Shown here: in pieces, positions 1 through 9,480 of the stretch
Layout: the number at the start of each line of letters is the position of its first letter
Numbering within the stretch: the first letter of the stretch is position 1
Source of the DNA: Pseudolabrys sp. Root1462
Lineage (GTDB): Bacteria > Pseudomonadota > Alphaproteobacteria > Rhizobiales > Xanthobacteraceae
Length of the DNA: 64,000 nucleotides
Assembly: GCF_001426945.1 (NCBI RefSeq)
Contig: NZ_LMFS01000001.1
Location: forward strand, 2,131,904 to 2,195,903
Direction: 5' to 3'
The notes under the pieces: generated by a model
The model's input: only the letters and a program-made list of their open reading frames with translations
Database searches by the model: none
What the model was told of the DNA's origin: nothing
Translations under genes and position numbers: made by a program

Positions 1-511
1 AAACAGTAACTCCATCGTTTTGTGTGCGTAACTCGCTCGACCGTGTTGCCTGATCGCGCATCTGCAAGCGACCGCGACACCGCTTCGCCGCATCGATCGC
101 CGACCCGCCGCCGCCGCGATGCAACGCAAACGGCGATTCAAAAACATTCGATGAAATAAGGATTTTTTGCGGGTCGTGCGCCGCTCCGATTTCGATCGGC
201 GATAAAATACTTTTGTGCGCGGCGCGCGTCGGAAAGCGTGCGCGAATGGACGAAGACGGTGTCATTGCGCTGTGAAAAAATTTTCAGCGAAAACGCCCGT
301 GCAACGGTATCGACAAGCCGAAATCGATCAAAAACGTGCGAATCGGGGTCCGGTGATTCGCGCCGGCGCGCCTCTTCGCATGCTCGACGGGACGTCGAAT
401 GCGTCCGTGTGCGATGCCGCGAACACGTGTCGCGACATCGATGGACGACTTTGGATGCACCGCGGTGAACGCGCGCACTGACCGATCGACCCGCGCGTTA
501 TCCGCCGTGCA
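1..511. other. Gene-free left edge, possible regulatory region
   Basis: I see no supportable gene here; the short open frames have poor composition and no ribosome site. The stretch lies downstream of gatB, so if the next gene to the left reads leftward, its upstream region would be here. Two similar motifs occur, CGATTCAAAAACATTCGA at 134-151 and CGATCAAAAACGTGCGAA at 325-342. A small hairpin, CCGAT/ATCGG with a TTCG loop, is at 186-199. A-tracts around 160-215 and 270-300 are unusual for this G+C-rich DNA. No function can be assigned from sequence alone. Confidence 0.4.
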
Positions 512-1969
512 TCACAAACCGAGTTTGGTTTTTAGGAGGTCGTTAACCGCTTGCGGGCTCGCCTTACCGCCAGACGCCTTCATCACCTGGCCGACGAACC
601 ACATCATCGCTTTCGGATTGGCCTTGGCCTGTTCGACCTTGTCCGGATTCTTGGCGACGAGGTCATCGACGATGCCGCCGATGGCGGAAAGATCGGTCAC
701 CTGCGCCATGCCGCGCGCCTTCACCACCTCGCGTGGGTCGCCGCCTTCGGTCCAGATGATTTCGAACAAGTCCTTGGCGATCTTGCCGGAAATCGTTTTG
801 TCGCCGATCAGGTCGAGGATACCACCGAGCTGCGCGGCGGACACCGGTGAGGATACGATGTCGTGGCCATCCTTGTTGAGGCGGCCGTTGAGTTCGTTGA
901 TCACCCAGTTGGCGGCGAGTTTGGCGTCACGCCCGTTCGCCACGGCCTCGAAATAGTCGGCGGTGTCGCGCTCGGCGACTAGATGGCTCGCATCATAGGC
1001 CGACAGGCCGAGTTCGCGGATGAAGCGCGTCTTCTTTTCGTCCGGCAGCTCCGGCAGCGCCGCCTGCAGCGTGCCAACCATGTCCTCGCTCAGTTCCAGC
1101 GGCAGCAGGTCCGGATCGGGGAAGTAGCGGTAATCATGTGCCTCTTCCTTGGACCGCATCGAGCGCGTCTCGCCCTTGCCCGGATCGAACAGCCGGGTTT
1201 CCTGGTCGATCGTGCCACCGTCCTCGATGATCTCGATCTGCCGGCGGGCTTCGTGCTCAATCGCCTGGCCGATGAAGCGGATCGAGTTCATGTTCTTGAT
1301 TTCGCAGCGCGTACCGAACGGCTCGCCGGGGCGGCGCACCGAGACGTTGACGTCGGCGCGTAGCGAACCCTTCTCCATGTCGCCGTCGCAGGTGCCGAGG
1401 TAGCGCAGGATCGAGCGCAGCTTGGTCAGGAAGGCCATGGCCTCTTCCGACGACCGCAGGTCCGGCTTCGACACGATCTCCATCAGCGCGACGCCGGAGC
1501 GGTTGAGATCGACCGCCGACATCGACGGATGGCGGTCGTGAACGCTCTTGCCGGCGTCCTGCTCGAGATGCAGGCGTTCGATACCGATGCTGACCGCCTC
1601 GCCGCTGTCGAGATCGACGACGACCTCGCCCTCGCCGACCACCGGCTGCTTGTACTGGCTGATCTGGTAGCCCTGCGGCAGGTCCGGATAGAAGTAGTTC
1701 TTGCGGTCGAACACCGAGCGCAGATTGATCTTCGCCTTGAGGCCGAGACCGGTCCGCACCGCCTGGCGCACGCACTCCTCGTTGATCACCGGCAGCATGC
1801 CGGGCATCGCGGCATCGACCAGCGACACGTGGCTGTTCGGCGCGCCGCCGAACTCGGTCGACGCCCCGGAAAACAGTTTGGACTTCGACGTGACCTGGGC
1901 ATGCACCTCCATGCCGATGACGACTTCCCAGTCGCCGGTCGCGCCTTTGATGAGTTTGGACGTCGTCAT
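512..1969 (-). CDS. gatB: Aspartyl/glutamyl-tRNA amidotransferase subunit B
   Basis: GatB is the kinase/tRNA-binding subunit of the cytosolic GatCAB amidotransferase, which converts Glu-tRNA(Gln), and where needed Asp-tRNA(Asn), into the amidated forms. The 485-residue product starts [10 protein letters not shown] and carries the family hallmarks [12 protein letters not shown], the [15 protein letters not shown] region and a C-terminal GatB/Yqey helical domain. An upstream in-frame extension overlaps gatA and is unlike GatB. The ATG at 1969 lies two bases after the gatA stop, so translation is probably coupled. It is the last gene of the gatC-gatA-gatB run. Confidence 0.97.
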   Translation of the reverse strand: MTTSKLIKGATGDWEVVIGMEVHAQVTSKSKLFSGASTEFGGAPNSHVSLVDAAMPGMLPVINEECVRQAVRTGLGLKAKINLRSVFDRKNYFYPDLPQGYQISQYKQPVVGEGEVVVDLDSGEAVSIGIERLHLEQDAGKSVHDRHPSMSAVDLNRSGVALMEIVSKPDLRSSEEAMAFLTKLRSILRYLGTCDGDMEKGSLRADVNVSVRRPGEPFGTRCEIKNMNSIRFIGQAIEHEARRQIEIIEDGGTIDQETRLFDPGKGETRSMRSKEEAHDYRYFPDPDLLPLELSEDMVGTLQAALPELPDEKKTRFIRELGLSAYDASHLVAERDTADYFEAVANGRDAKLAANWVINELNGRLNKDGHDIVSSPVSAAQLGGILDLIGDKTISGKIAKDLFEIIWTEGGDPREVVKARGMAQVTDLSAIGGIVDDLVAKNPDKVEQAKANPKAMMWFVGQVMKASGGKASPQAVNDLLKTKLGL

Positions 1970-1971
1970 GG

Positions 1972-3447
1972 TCACCACCACGGCTGCGCGACGAAACGGC
2001 CGGCAGCCTGCTCGATCACCTCGCCGAGTGCGAACAACGTTTCCTCGTCGAATGGCCTGCCGATCAGTTGCAGGCCGAGTGGTAGCCCCTGCGCGTCCGA
2101 GCCCGCCGGCACGGCGATGCCCGGCAGGCCCGCCATGTTCACCGTGACGGTGAAGACGTCGTTGAGATACATCTCGACCGGATCGGCGCCGCCCTTCTCG
2201 CCGATGCCGAACGACGCCGACGGCGTCGCCGGCGTCAGCATGGCGTGGACACCCTGGGCGAAGCATTGCTCGAAGTCGCGCTTGATCAGCGTGCGCACCT
2301 TCTGTGCCCGCAAGTAATAGGCGTCGTAGTAGCCGGCGGACAGCACATAGGTGCCGATCATGACGCGGCGGCGCACTTCGCCGCCGAAGCCAGCGGCGCG
2401 GGTCGCCTCGTACATGCCGGTGATGTCTTTGCCGTCGACGCGCAGGCCGTAGCGGACGCCGTCATAGCGCGCGAGATTGGATGAGGCCTCCGCCGGCGCG
2501 ACGATGTAATAGGCCGGCAGCGCGTATTTGGTGTGCGGCAGCGACACGTCGACCAACTCGGCGCCGGCGGCCTTGAGCCATTCGCGGCCTTGTTGCCAGA
2601 TCTTCTCGATCTCGGCCGGCATGCCGTCGAGCCGGTACTCCTTCGGAATGCCAATGCGCAGACCCTTCACCGAGCGGCCGATGGCGGCCTCGTATTCGGG
2701 AACCGGCAAATCGACACAGGTGGTGTCCTTGGCATCGGGCCCGGCCATCGAGCGCAGCATGATCGCGGCGTCGCGGACCGTCTTGGCCATTGGCCCCGCC
2801 TGATCGAGCGACGAGGCAAAGGCGACGATGCCCCAGCGCGAACAGCGGCCGTAGGTCGGCTTGATGCCGACCGTGCCGGTGAAGGCCGCCGGCTGACGGA
2901 TCGAGCCGCCGGTGTCGGTTGCGGTAGCACCGAGGCAAAGCTGTGCGGCGACCGCCGCGGCCGAGCCGCCGCTTGAGCCGCCCGGCACCAGCGGCGCGTT
3001 CAAGCCCTTGCGGCGCCACGGCGACTGCACCGGGCCGAAATACGAAGTCTCGTTCGACGAGCCCATGGCGAACTCGTCATTATTGGTCTTACCCAGCATC
3101 ACCGCGCCGTCGCGCCAGAGCTGCGACGTCACCGTGGACTCGTAGGTCGGCACGAAGTTGTCGAGGATGTGCGAGCACGCCGTGGTGCGCACGCCCTTGG
3201 TGCAGAACAGATCCTTGATCGCCAGCGGAATGCCTTCGAGCGGACCGCCCTCGCCTTTGGCAAGACGCGCGTCGGAGGCTTCCGCCATCGCGGTTGCCTG
3301 CTCCGGGGTTTCCAGTACGAAAGCATTCAGCGACCGCGCCTTCTCGATCGCGCTGACATGCGCGGCGGTGAGTTCGGCCGAACTCAACTCCTTCTTGCGC
3401 AGGCGGTCACGCGCCTCGGCGAGCGTCAACGTGGTCAGTTCGGTCAT
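1972..3447 (-). CDS. gatA: Aspartyl/glutamyl-tRNA amidotransferase subunit A
   Basis: GatA is the glutaminase subunit of GatCAB: an amidase-signature enzyme that frees ammonia from glutamine for tRNA amidation. The 491-residue product contains the amidase signature: a catalytic Lys in AIKDLFC, and the Ser-cis-Ser-Ser core in [13 protein letters not shown] followed by [13 protein letters not shown] chose the ATG at 3447 ([12 protein letters not shown]) because it overlaps the stop of the upstream small gene as ATGA, which is typical translational coupling; a GTG five codons upstream is the alternative. Confidence 0.97.
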   Translation of the reverse strand: MTELTTLTLAEARDRLRKKELSSAELTAAHVSAIEKARSLNAFVLETPEQATAMAEASDARLAKGEGGPLEGIPLAIKDLFCTKGVRTTACSHILDNFVPTYESTVTSQLWRDGAVMLGKTNNDEFAMGSSNETSYFGPVQSPWRRKGLNAPLVPGGSSGGSAAAVAAQLCLGATATDTGGSIRQPAAFTGTVGIKPTYGRCSRWGIVAFASSLDQAGPMAKTVRDAAIMLRSMAGPDAKDTTCVDLPVPEYEAAIGRSVKGLRIGIPKEYRLDGMPAEIEKIWQQGREWLKAAGAELVDVSLPHTKYALPAYYIVAPAEASSNLARYDGVRYGLRVDGKDITGMYEATRAAGFGGEVRRRVMIGTYVLSAGYYDAYYLRAQKVRTLIKRDFEQCFAQGVHAMLTPATPSASFGIGEKGGADPVEMYLNDVFTVTVNMAGLPGIAVPAGSDAQGLPLGLQLIGRPFDEETLFALGEVIEQAAGRFVAQPWW

Positions 3448-3683
3448 TTCGGGCTGTCGCACTCAAAGGACTTGTTGTTCAGCGCCGCGATTTCGGCCGG
3501 CGAGCGCTGGCGGATGAGCACCGTGCCGTCGGCCTGCGTCTCGCGATAGAGTTCGCCGGGCAATGGCAGGCCCATGGCGCGCAGATCGTCGGCGCTGTGG
3601 CCGTCAGGCAGCTTGCCGGTCGAGATGATGTTGATCATCTCCCAGCGCTGCTCCATCTCGGCCATTTCGCAGGCCTGGCACAT
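3444..3683 (-). CDS. Small unknown protein inside the gatCAB operon
   Basis: This 79-residue protein starts [17 protein letters not shown] and ends ECDSPK; I do not recognise a family. It has an N-terminal CxxC pair and a further Cys near the C-terminus, no signal peptide and no membrane segment. The middle reads like a compact soluble domain ([18 protein letters not shown]). It is embedded precisely in the operon: its ATG directly follows the gatC TAA (TAAATG) and its TGA overlaps the gatA ATG. Such tight packing argues for a real gene co-translated with GatC and GatA. A role with the amidotransferase is inference from position only. Confidence 0.75.
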   Translation of the reverse strand: MCQACEMAEMEQRWEMINIISTGKLPDGHSADDLRAMGLPLPGELYRETQADGTVLIRQRSPAEIAALNNKSFECDSPK

Positions 3684-3971
3684 TTACTCGATCACCTTCG
3701 GCACAAGGTAGAAGTCGTCTTCGCTCTTCGGCGCATTAGCCATGACCGCTTCCGGATCGCCCCCGTCGGTGACGACGTCCTTTCGGGTCTTCATCGCCAT
3801 CGGCGTCACGGAAGTCATCGGCTCGACGCCCTCGACGTTGACCTCGCCGAGTTGCTCGACGAAGGCCAGGATGGCATTGAGCTCGCCGCGCAGGTGATCG
3901 ACTTCGTCTTCGGCGACCGCGATGCGGGCGAGACGGGCAATGCGGCGAACGGTGCTGGCGTCAACAGACAT
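3684..3971 (-). CDS. gatC: Aspartyl/glutamyl-tRNA amidotransferase subunit C
   Basis: GatC is the small wrapping subunit that stabilises GatA against GatB. The 95-residue product matches the usual length. It shows the N-terminal helical signature ([18 protein letters not shown]), a central GVEPM segment and the C-terminal [11 protein letters not shown] tail that embraces GatA. It is the first gene of the leftward gatC / small unknown / gatA / gatB run. A hairpin at 4010-4026 sits just upstream of it. Confidence 0.96.
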   Translation of the reverse strand: MSVDASTVRRIARLARIAVAEDEVDHLRGELNAILAFVEQLGEVNVEGVEPMTSVTPMAMKTRKDVVTDGGDPEAVMANAPKSEDDFYLVPKVIE

Positions 3972-4009
3972 TGAAATTGCTACGCTTTTTCTGGCGGCTC
4001 ATGGGCTCA

Positions 4010-4026
4010 CAGCCGCGAAGCGGCTG
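4010..4026. terminator. Hairpin between an exported unknown and gatC
   Basis: CAGCCGC and GCGGCTG pair around a GAA loop (7 bp). It lies about 80 bases after the stop of the leftward gene at 4106 and about 40 bases before the gatC start. There is no U-tract on the minus-strand side, so it is at most a weak terminator or a transcript-end stabiliser. Confidence 0.35.
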
Positions 4027-4105
4027 GCCCCGCGTATAGCAGAGGGGCGGATTCAACGGCAACCGGCGGCCCTGAGAGGCCGCGGCACGCCGGATCGGGC
4101 GATCG

Positions 4106-5347
4106 TCAGCCGGGCTGGCGCTCCACAACAGCCCAACCGAGCGCCTTGAGCTGACGCTTGGCCAGCGCGGTCGCCTGGCCGGTGATGCGGATTTCGCCGG
4201 TCGATTTCGCCACCAGTTGGTTGCGCGCCTTGGTGAAGGCCTCGAACCGTGTCGCGCTCTGCTGCGTCCACGACAGGGCGTCAATCGGCGCCACGGTCAC
4301 GAAGCGGCCGTCCTTGGCGACGAGGAACGGCAGCCCGCCGAGAGTGACGATGTGTTCAAAGCCGCCATGCCGCTTGTATTCGGCCGCCAGCAGTTCAGCC
4401 TGGCGGCGCATGAAATAGGCGTTGGAGCGCTCGTCCGCGGCGGCGGCGGCGTCGAAGAACACCGCGCGGCCCCTCACCGTCTTCATATTGTCGATGGCCG
4501 CGACCATGGCCGCCATGTCGATCGGCGTGTAGTTGCGGTTGGCGAGCAGGCTCTCAGTCAATTCCTTCGACACGCCCATCTCGGTGAGCTTCTTGCGGTT
4601 GAGATCGAGAATCTGCGCCGCGCTGTACTGCCGGGCCACATCCTCGATCGACATATTGTTGAACCGATTGGCGGTCGACAGATTGGAGGCGACGATGCCG
4701 GCGGCGCCTGGTACCGCAATCAGCGCGCCCGTCACGGCCAGACCGCCGAGCGCTGCGGCTTCGGACAGTTGCTTGAGCTTGGCATCGAGCGGCGGGAAAT
4801 CGGTGTACGGGTCGACGCCGTAAGTGGCGGCCAGCGTGCGGCGCTCGCTGGTGACGCCGATCAGGCTGCCGAGCGCACTGTCTTGCGTCTTGCCGGCGTT
4901 GTTGAGGCCGGAGCCGATGCGGTCGAACATGCTGCCGATGCCCGACAGCGTACCCTTGATGGTGCCGATCGGATTGCTGATCAGCCGCCCGGTGTATTTC
5001 AGCGGGTTGAGACCGGCATTGACCAGCGACTTGGCAAAGGTCTCCGAGCTCGCAACCTTTTCCAGCAGCGCCAACGCCCGCAACTCATTGATCCGCATCT
5101 GCGCGATGGCGTCGCCCTGGGCCGGCACCTCGCCGTAGGGCGTGGCGATGTCATAGAGACGCATCAGGCCATCGCTGGGCACCGGAGACTTGACGGTGTA
5201 GTTCTCACCGGACGGGGCGATGCCCTTGATCCGCGCCGCGTTAAAGGACGGTGGCGCCTCGAAGGCTTGCGCCATCACAGCCACCGGCAGAACGATGACG
5301 CCGAGTGGCATGAGCAGGCCCATCAGCCTGTTTGCGATAACCGTCAT
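4106..5347 (-). CDS. Exported protein of unknown function
   Basis: I do not recognise a family. The 413-residue product starts MTVIANRLMGLLMPLG and has a clear Sec signal peptide with likely cleavage after VAVMAQA, so it is exported. A second hydrophobic, Ala/Gly/Val-rich segment near residues 195-225 could be membrane-associated or fusion-peptide-like. The rest is helical, with runs such as MSIEDVARQYSAAQILDL. I chose the ATG at 5347 because GGGGGAA lies about five bases upstream; an in-frame TTG four codons earlier would place that site inside the gene. It is divergent from ruvX and separated from gatC by about 130 bp, so probably monocistronic. Confidence 0.75.
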   Translation of the reverse strand: MTVIANRLMGLLMPLGVIVLPVAVMAQAFEAPPSFNAARIKGIAPSGENYTVKSPVPSDGLMRLYDIATPYGEVPAQGDAIAQMRINELRALALLEKVASSETFAKSLVNAGLNPLKYTGRLISNPIGTIKGTLSGIGSMFDRIGSGLNNAGKTQDSALGSLIGVTSERRTLAATYGVDPYTDFPPLDAKLKQLSEAAALGGLAVTGALIAVPGAAGIVASNLSTANRFNNMSIEDVARQYSAAQILDLNRKKLTEMGVSKELTESLLANRNYTPIDMAAMVAAIDNMKTVRGRAVFFDAAAAADERSNAYFMRRQAELLAAEYKRHGGFEHIVTLGGLPFLVAKDGRFVTVAPIDALSWTQQSATRFEAFTKARNQLVAKSTGEIRITGQATALAKRQLKALGWAVVERQPG

Positions 5348-5462
5348 GATTTCCCCCAATACGACTCCGCCGACAGTTTTGCATTATCGGCACGCCGGAC
5401 CAAGCGCCGATGTCGGCGCGGGACAATGGCGCTGCGTTCGCGCGCATGCTACGGCTCCCGGC

Positions 5463-5942
5463 ATGCCCGCTGTGATCCTGCCACTGGTGGAAGCCGCGCC
5501 CTATTTCGGCGCGCGCGGCGCGTTGATCGGCCTCGATCTCGGCACCAAGACCATCGGCGTCGCCGCCAGCGACCCCGATCGCAGGCTCGCCACCGCTGTG
5601 GAAACCGTCGCCCGCAAACAGTTCACCGCCGACGCGCAGCGCGTCATCGCGCTTGCGGCCGAACGCAAGGCGACCGGCTTCGTGCTCGGCCTGCCGATCA
5701 ACATGGATGGCTCGGAGGGACCGCGCGCGCAGTCGACGCGCGCCTTCGCCCGCAATTTCTCGAAGCAGACGGAGTTGCCGATCGCGCTGTGGGACGAGCG
5801 GCTGTCGACTGCCGCCGTCGAGCGCGACCTTATCGCTGCCGACATGCGGCGCGAGCGGCGCGCCGAGGTGATCGATCAGCACGCCGCGATGTTCATTCTG
5901 CAGGGCGCGCTCGACCGGCTGGCCGTGCTGTCGCGAACATGA
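5463..5942 (+). CDS. ruvX: Putative Holliday junction resolvase / pre-16S rRNA nuclease (YqgF family)
   Basis: This is a cytosolic RNase H-fold nuclease of the YqgF/RuvX family, implicated in 5' maturation of 16S rRNA and proposed as a Holliday junction resolvase. The 159-residue product has the family motifs in order: GLDLGTKTIGVAASD with the first catalytic Asp, the GLPINMDGSEGPRAQ loop, the WDERLSTAAVER acidic motif and a C-terminal DQHAAMFILQ with the last Asp. The ATG at 5463 (MPAVILPLVEAAP) gives normal length; a far-upstream ATG would run through the divergent promoter region. A strong hairpin terminator follows immediately. Confidence 0.93.
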   Translation: MPAVILPLVEAAPYFGARGALIGLDLGTKTIGVAASDPDRRLATAVETVARKQFTADAQRVIALAAERKATGFVLGLPINMDGSEGPRAQSTRAFARNFSKQTELPIALWDERLSTAAVERDLIAADMRRERRAEVIDQHAAMFILQGALDRLAVLSRT

Positions 5943-5947
5943 TGAAA

Positions 5948-5973
5948 AGGGCGGACCTTTTTTGGTCCGCCCT
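5948..5973. terminator. Bidirectional intrinsic terminator
   Basis: A perfect 10-bp stem, AGGGCGGACC / GGTCCGCCCT, closes a TTTTTT loop. It lies between the convergent ends of ruvX (stop 5942) and the small exported gene ending at 6001. A-rich bases precede it and T-containing bases follow it, so it can serve both strands. Confidence 0.8.
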
Positions 5974-6000
5974 CTTCATCGTCATCCGTCAGTGAGCGGC

Positions 6001-6375
6001 TTAGTTACTGCCGCAGGGCACGTAATTCGACTTGCCCGGACTGCCACCGCAGGTCTTCTCGTAGGTATTACCGGTGCGATACCGATAGCGCGGCGCCGGG
6101 CCGTACACGGGAGCAGGCTCATAGGCGTAGTCGTCGGCATAAGCCGGCTGATACGCATAGCCCGGCTCATAGGCGTAGCCCGGCTCATAGTACCCGGAGC
6201 CGTAATAGCCGTTGTTCGCCGACGATACCGCCGCCGCGCCAACCAGGGCACCCGCGCCGAAACCGATCGCTGCCGCAGTGTTGCGGCCGTCACGCGCTTC
6301 ACCCGGGGTCGCCGTCGCCAAAGCTGCGGCGCCAACCAGGGCGACCGCCACTGCAATCCTGCCAAAATTCTTCAT
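6001..6375 (-). CDS. Small Tyr/Gly-rich exported protein
   Basis: The 124-residue product begins MKNFGRIAVAVALVGAAALA, a clear signal peptide ending near ATATPGEA. After it comes a Gly/Ala-rich hydrophobic stretch (IGFGAGALVGAAAV), then a low-complexity repeat of YEPGYAY units, and a tail with two Cys (TCGGSPGKSNYVPCGSN). Such small Tyr/Gly-rich exported proteins are common in Rhizobiales and are usually of unknown function. The start at 6375 is set by GGAGG five bases upstream; the longer frame lacks a site. It converges on ruvX across a shared terminator. Confidence 0.78.
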   Translation of the reverse strand: MKNFGRIAVAVALVGAAALATATPGEARDGRNTAAAIGFGAGALVGAAAVSSANNGYYGSGYYEPGYAYEPGYAYQPAYADDYAYEPAPVYGPAPRYRYRTGNTYEKTCGGSPGKSNYVPCGSN

Positions 6376-6536
6376 AGATGCCTCCATCGCCCGCCTTTCG
6401 GGCATTCGCAGCTTCAACTCGTGAGACGGCGCGGAAGTTCCGGCAGAATACATTAACGACGGCGTGAGCGGGCCCTGTGGACGGGACGGAACCGGCCTTG
6501 CCGGGGCCCAGCCGCGCGCCTATAGAACTGCCTTTA

Positions 6537-7490
6537 ATGACCAGCACGCCGAAATCCTCATTCGTTCTCAGCCATCGTCATTTGCTGGGGATTGAAGGCC
6601 TTTCGGCCGCCGAAATTACCGGCCTCCTCGACCTGGGCGAGGAATTCGTCGCCCTCAACCGTCAGATCGACAAGAAGCAGGCCTCGCTGCGCGGACGCAC
6701 GCAGGTCAACATGTTCTTCGAGAACTCGACGCGCACCCAGGCCTCGTTCGAGCTTGCCGGCAAGCGGCTCGGCGCCGACGTCATGAATATGTCGGCCTCC
6801 TCGTCCTCCATGAACAAGGGCGAGACGCTGATCGACACCGCGATGACGCTGAACGCCATGCACCCCGACATTCTGGTGGTGCGCCATCACTCTTCCGGCG
6901 CGGTCGAACTGCTCGCCTCCAAGCTCGACTGTTCCGTGATCAATGCCGGCGACGGCACGCACGAGCACCCGACCCAGGCGCTGCTCGACGCACTCACCAT
7001 CCGCCGCAACAAGGGCCGCATCGAAGGCCTGCTGGTCGTCATCTGCGGCGACATCCTGCATTCGCGCGTTGCGCGCTCGAACATCATCCTGCTCAACGCC
7101 ATGGGCGCGCGGGTCCGCGTCGTTGCGCCTTCGACGTTGCTGCCGCCCGGCATCGAGCGCATGGGCGTCGAGGTGGCGCGCGACATGCGCGAGGGCCTGG
7201 CCGGCGCCGACATCGTGATGATGCTGCGGCTGCAGCGCGAGCGCATGAACGGCTCCTTTGTGCCGTCGGTCTCCGAATATTTCAATTACTGGGGCCTCGA
7301 CGAAAAGAAGCTGGCCTACGCCAAGAAAGACGCGCTGGTCATGCATCCCGGGCCGATGAACCGCGGCGTCGAAATCGACTCCATCGTCGCCGACGGCGCG
7401 CAGTCCGTGATCCGCGAGCAGGTCGAAATGGGCGTCGCCATCCGCATGGCGGTGCTGGAAGCGCTGTCGAGGAATTTGCCGAATGCGTGA
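6537..7490 (+). CDS. pyrB: Aspartate carbamoyltransferase catalytic subunit
   Basis: PyrB condenses carbamoyl phosphate and aspartate to carbamoyl-aspartate, the committed step of pyrimidine synthesis. The 317-residue product carries the carbamoyl-phosphate motif [13 protein letters not shown], the [14 protein letters not shown] loop and the C-terminal [12 protein letters not shown]. Start at 6537 ([11 protein letters not shown]) gives normal family length. The stop overlaps the next gene, pyrC', by 8 bases. No regulatory pyrI follows, and the partner gene lacks catalytic residues, which fits the PyrB/PyrC' holoenzyme type known from Pseudomonas (inference). Confidence 0.97.
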   Translation: MTSTPKSSFVLSHRHLLGIEGLSAAEITGLLDLGEEFVALNRQIDKKQASLRGRTQVNMFFENSTRTQASFELAGKRLGADVMNMSASSSSMNKGETLIDTAMTLNAMHPDILVVRHHSSGAVELLASKLDCSVINAGDGTHEHPTQALLDALTIRRNKGRIEGLLVVICGDILHSRVARSNIILLNAMGARVRVVAPSTLLPPGIERMGVEVARDMREGLAGADIVMMLRLQRERMNGSFVPSVSEYFNYWGLDEKKLAYAKKDALVMHPGPMNRGVEIDSIVADGAQSVIREQVEMGVAIRMAVLEALSRNLPNA

Positions 7491-8781
7491 GGCGCGCCCC
7501 GTCCTGCTCGCCAACGCCCGGATCATCGATCCGTCGCGCGATCTCGACATCGTCGGCGACCTGTTGATCGCCGACGGCATCATCCGCGAGGCCAAGAAAG
7601 GCATCGGCGCGGCCGGCGTGCCGGAAGGCACCGAGGTGGTCGATTGCCGCGACAAGGTGATCGCGCCGGGCCTCGTCGACATGCGCGCCTTCATCGGCGA
7701 GCCCGGCGCCACCTATCGGGAGACCTTTGCCTCAGCGAGCCAGGCGGCTGCCGCCGGCGGCGTCACCACCATCGTTTGTCAGCCGGACACCTCGCCCGCG
7801 ATCGACGATCCGGCGACCGTCGACTTTGTGCTGCGCCGCGCCCGCGACACCGCCATCGTCCATGTCGCGCCGATGGCGGCGCTGACCAAAGGTCTCGAAG
7901 GCCACGAGATGACCGAGATCGGCCTCTTGAAGGCCGCCGGTGCCGTCGCCTTCACTGACGGTGCCAGGAGCGTCACCAACGCTCAGGTCATGCGCCGGGC
8001 GCTGACTTACGCCCGCGACTTCGACGCGCTGATCGTCCATCACACCGAAGACCCGGATCTCAACGGCGACGGCGTGATGAACGAAGGCGAGTTCGCCGCC
8101 CGGCTCGGCCTGCTCGGCATTCCGTCCGCGGCCGAGACCATCATGCTCGAGCGCGACATGCGTCTCGTCGCGCTGACCAAAGGCCGCTATCACGCCGCGT
8201 CGATCACCTGTGCCCAGTCGCTCGCCGTGCTGCGCCAGGCCAGGGAAGCCGGCCTCGACGTCTCGGCCTCGGCCTCGATCAATCATCTAACGCTCAACGA
8301 AAACGACATTGGCTCCTACCGCACCTTCCTCAAGGTGACGCCGCCGCTGCGCACCGAAGACGACCGCAAGGCGCTGTTCGCCGCCCTCAACGAGGGCCTC
8401 ATCGACGTCGTCATGTCGGACCACAACCCGCAGGACGTCGAGACCAAGCGGCTGCCGTTTGCCGAAGCCGCCGCCGGCGCCATCGGCCTGGAGACCATGC
8501 TGTCGGCGGGCCTGCGCCTGGTGCATTCCGGCGACGTGACGCTGCCCGTGCTGCTGCGCGCGATGTCGACGCGGCCGGCCGAGCGGCTCGGCCTGCCCGG
8601 CGGCACTTTGCGCGCCGGCGCGCCGGCCGACGTTATCGTCATCGACACCGATGTGCCGTGGATCGTCGATCCGAACGAACTCAAGTCGAAGTGCAAGAAC
8701 ACGCCGTTCGACGAAGCGCGCATGACCGGCCGCGTCGTGCGCACCATCGTCGCCGGCCGTACGATTTATGAGTCGCTATGA
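7483..8781 (+). CDS. pyrC: Dihydroorotase-like protein, probably non-catalytic PyrC'
   Basis: This amidohydrolase-fold protein of 432 residues is homologous to type I dihydroorotase. The segment that normally reads PGLVDxHxH is PGLVDMRAF (residues 63-70), so both His ligands of the first metal site are replaced by Arg68 and Phe70. Later elements persist: [15 protein letters not shown] and SDHNPQ. PyrC' homologs without HxH are known to be inactive and to scaffold the ATCase dodecamer; I infer the same here. The 8-base overlap with pyrB supports complex formation. A functional dihydroorotase should then be encoded elsewhere in the genome. Similar altered motifs are common next to pyrB in Rhizobiales (from memory). 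Confidence 0.88.
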   Translation: MREARPVLLANARIIDPSRDLDIVGDLLIADGIIREAKKGIGAAGVPEGTEVVDCRDKVIAPGLVDMRAFIGEPGATYRETFASASQAAAAGGVTTIVCQPDTSPAIDDPATVDFVLRRARDTAIVHVAPMAALTKGLEGHEMTEIGLLKAAGAVAFTDGARSVTNAQVMRRALTYARDFDALIVHHTEDPDLNGDGVMNEGEFAARLGLLGIPSAAETIMLERDMRLVALTKGRYHAASITCAQSLAVLRQAREAGLDVSASASINHLTLNENDIGSYRTFLKVTPPLRTEDDRKALFAALNEGLIDVVMSDHNPQDVETKRLPFAEAAAGAIGLETMLSAGLRLVHSGDVTLPVLLRAMSTRPAERLGLPGGTLRAGAPADVIVIDTDVPWIVDPNELKSKCKNTPFDEARMTGRVVRTIVAGRTIYESL

Positions 8782-9374
8782 GCGCTCCGGTCGTCCTCCT
8801 CCTCGCCTTGGCCTTCGGCTATCTGCTCGGCTCGATCCCGTTCGGCCTGATCTTCACCAGGCTCGCCGGCACCGAAGACCTGCGCTCGATCGGTTCCGGC
8901 AATATCGGCGCTACCAATGTGCTGCGCACCGGCCGTAAGGGTCTCGCCGCCGCGACGCTGCTGTGCGATGCGCTCAAGGGCACGCTGGCCGTGCTCGCCG
9001 CGCAGCATGCCGCCGGCCACGACGCCGCGCTGATCGCGGGCCTCGGCGCCTTTCTGGGTCATCTCTTTCCGGTGTGGCTCGGCTTCAAGGGCGGCAAGGG
9101 CGTCGCAACGTATATCGGCCTGCTCATCGGGCTCGCCTGGCCGGGCGCGCTGATCTTCTGCGGCATCTGGCTCGTCGTCGCCTACCTGTCGCGCTACTCG
9201 TCGCTGTCGGCGCTGGTCGCCTCGGCGCTGACGCCGGTCGCCCTGCTCGGCCTCGGCGAACCCGGCCCGGCGGCGTTGTTCTTTCTGCTCGGCATTCTTC
9301 TCTGGATCATGCACCGGGCCAACATTCAGCGTCTGTTGAATGGCACGGAAGGCCGGATCGGGAAGAAGGCGTGA
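8778..9374 (+). CDS. plsY: Acyl-phosphate glycerol-3-phosphate acyltransferase
   Basis: PlsY is an inner-membrane enzyme that transfers an acyl group from acyl-phosphate to glycerol-3-phosphate, starting phospholipid synthesis. The 198-residue product has about five membrane segments and the three family motifs: GSIPFG plus [16 protein letters not shown], the [21 protein letters not shown] glycine-rich loop, and the [13 protein letters not shown] tail. Its ATG overlaps the pyrC' stop (ATGA), so it is translationally coupled to the pyrimidine genes although the pathways differ. Confidence 0.96.
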   Translation: MSAPVVLLLALAFGYLLGSIPFGLIFTRLAGTEDLRSIGSGNIGATNVLRTGRKGLAAATLLCDALKGTLAVLAAQHAAGHDAALIAGLGAFLGHLFPVWLGFKGGKGVATYIGLLIGLAWPGALIFCGIWLVVAYLSRYSSLSALVASALTPVALLGLGEPGPAALFFLLGILLWIMHRANIQRLLNGTEGRIGKKA

Positions 9375-9480
9375 GCGGCATCCGCCGCTGCCCTCAACCG
9401 ACCAATACAACCTCACCTAAACTTCTGATTGTAGGCTGACGCGCGGCGCGCGACACTCTCCCGGGATCTCTGGGGGCACC

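Noticed and set aside
4217-5995. A 592-codon open frame antisense to the exported unknown and running through ruvX
   Set aside because: Composition is typical antisense Arg-rich sequence, it crosses a divergent promoter region, and it conflicts with ruvX in another frame.
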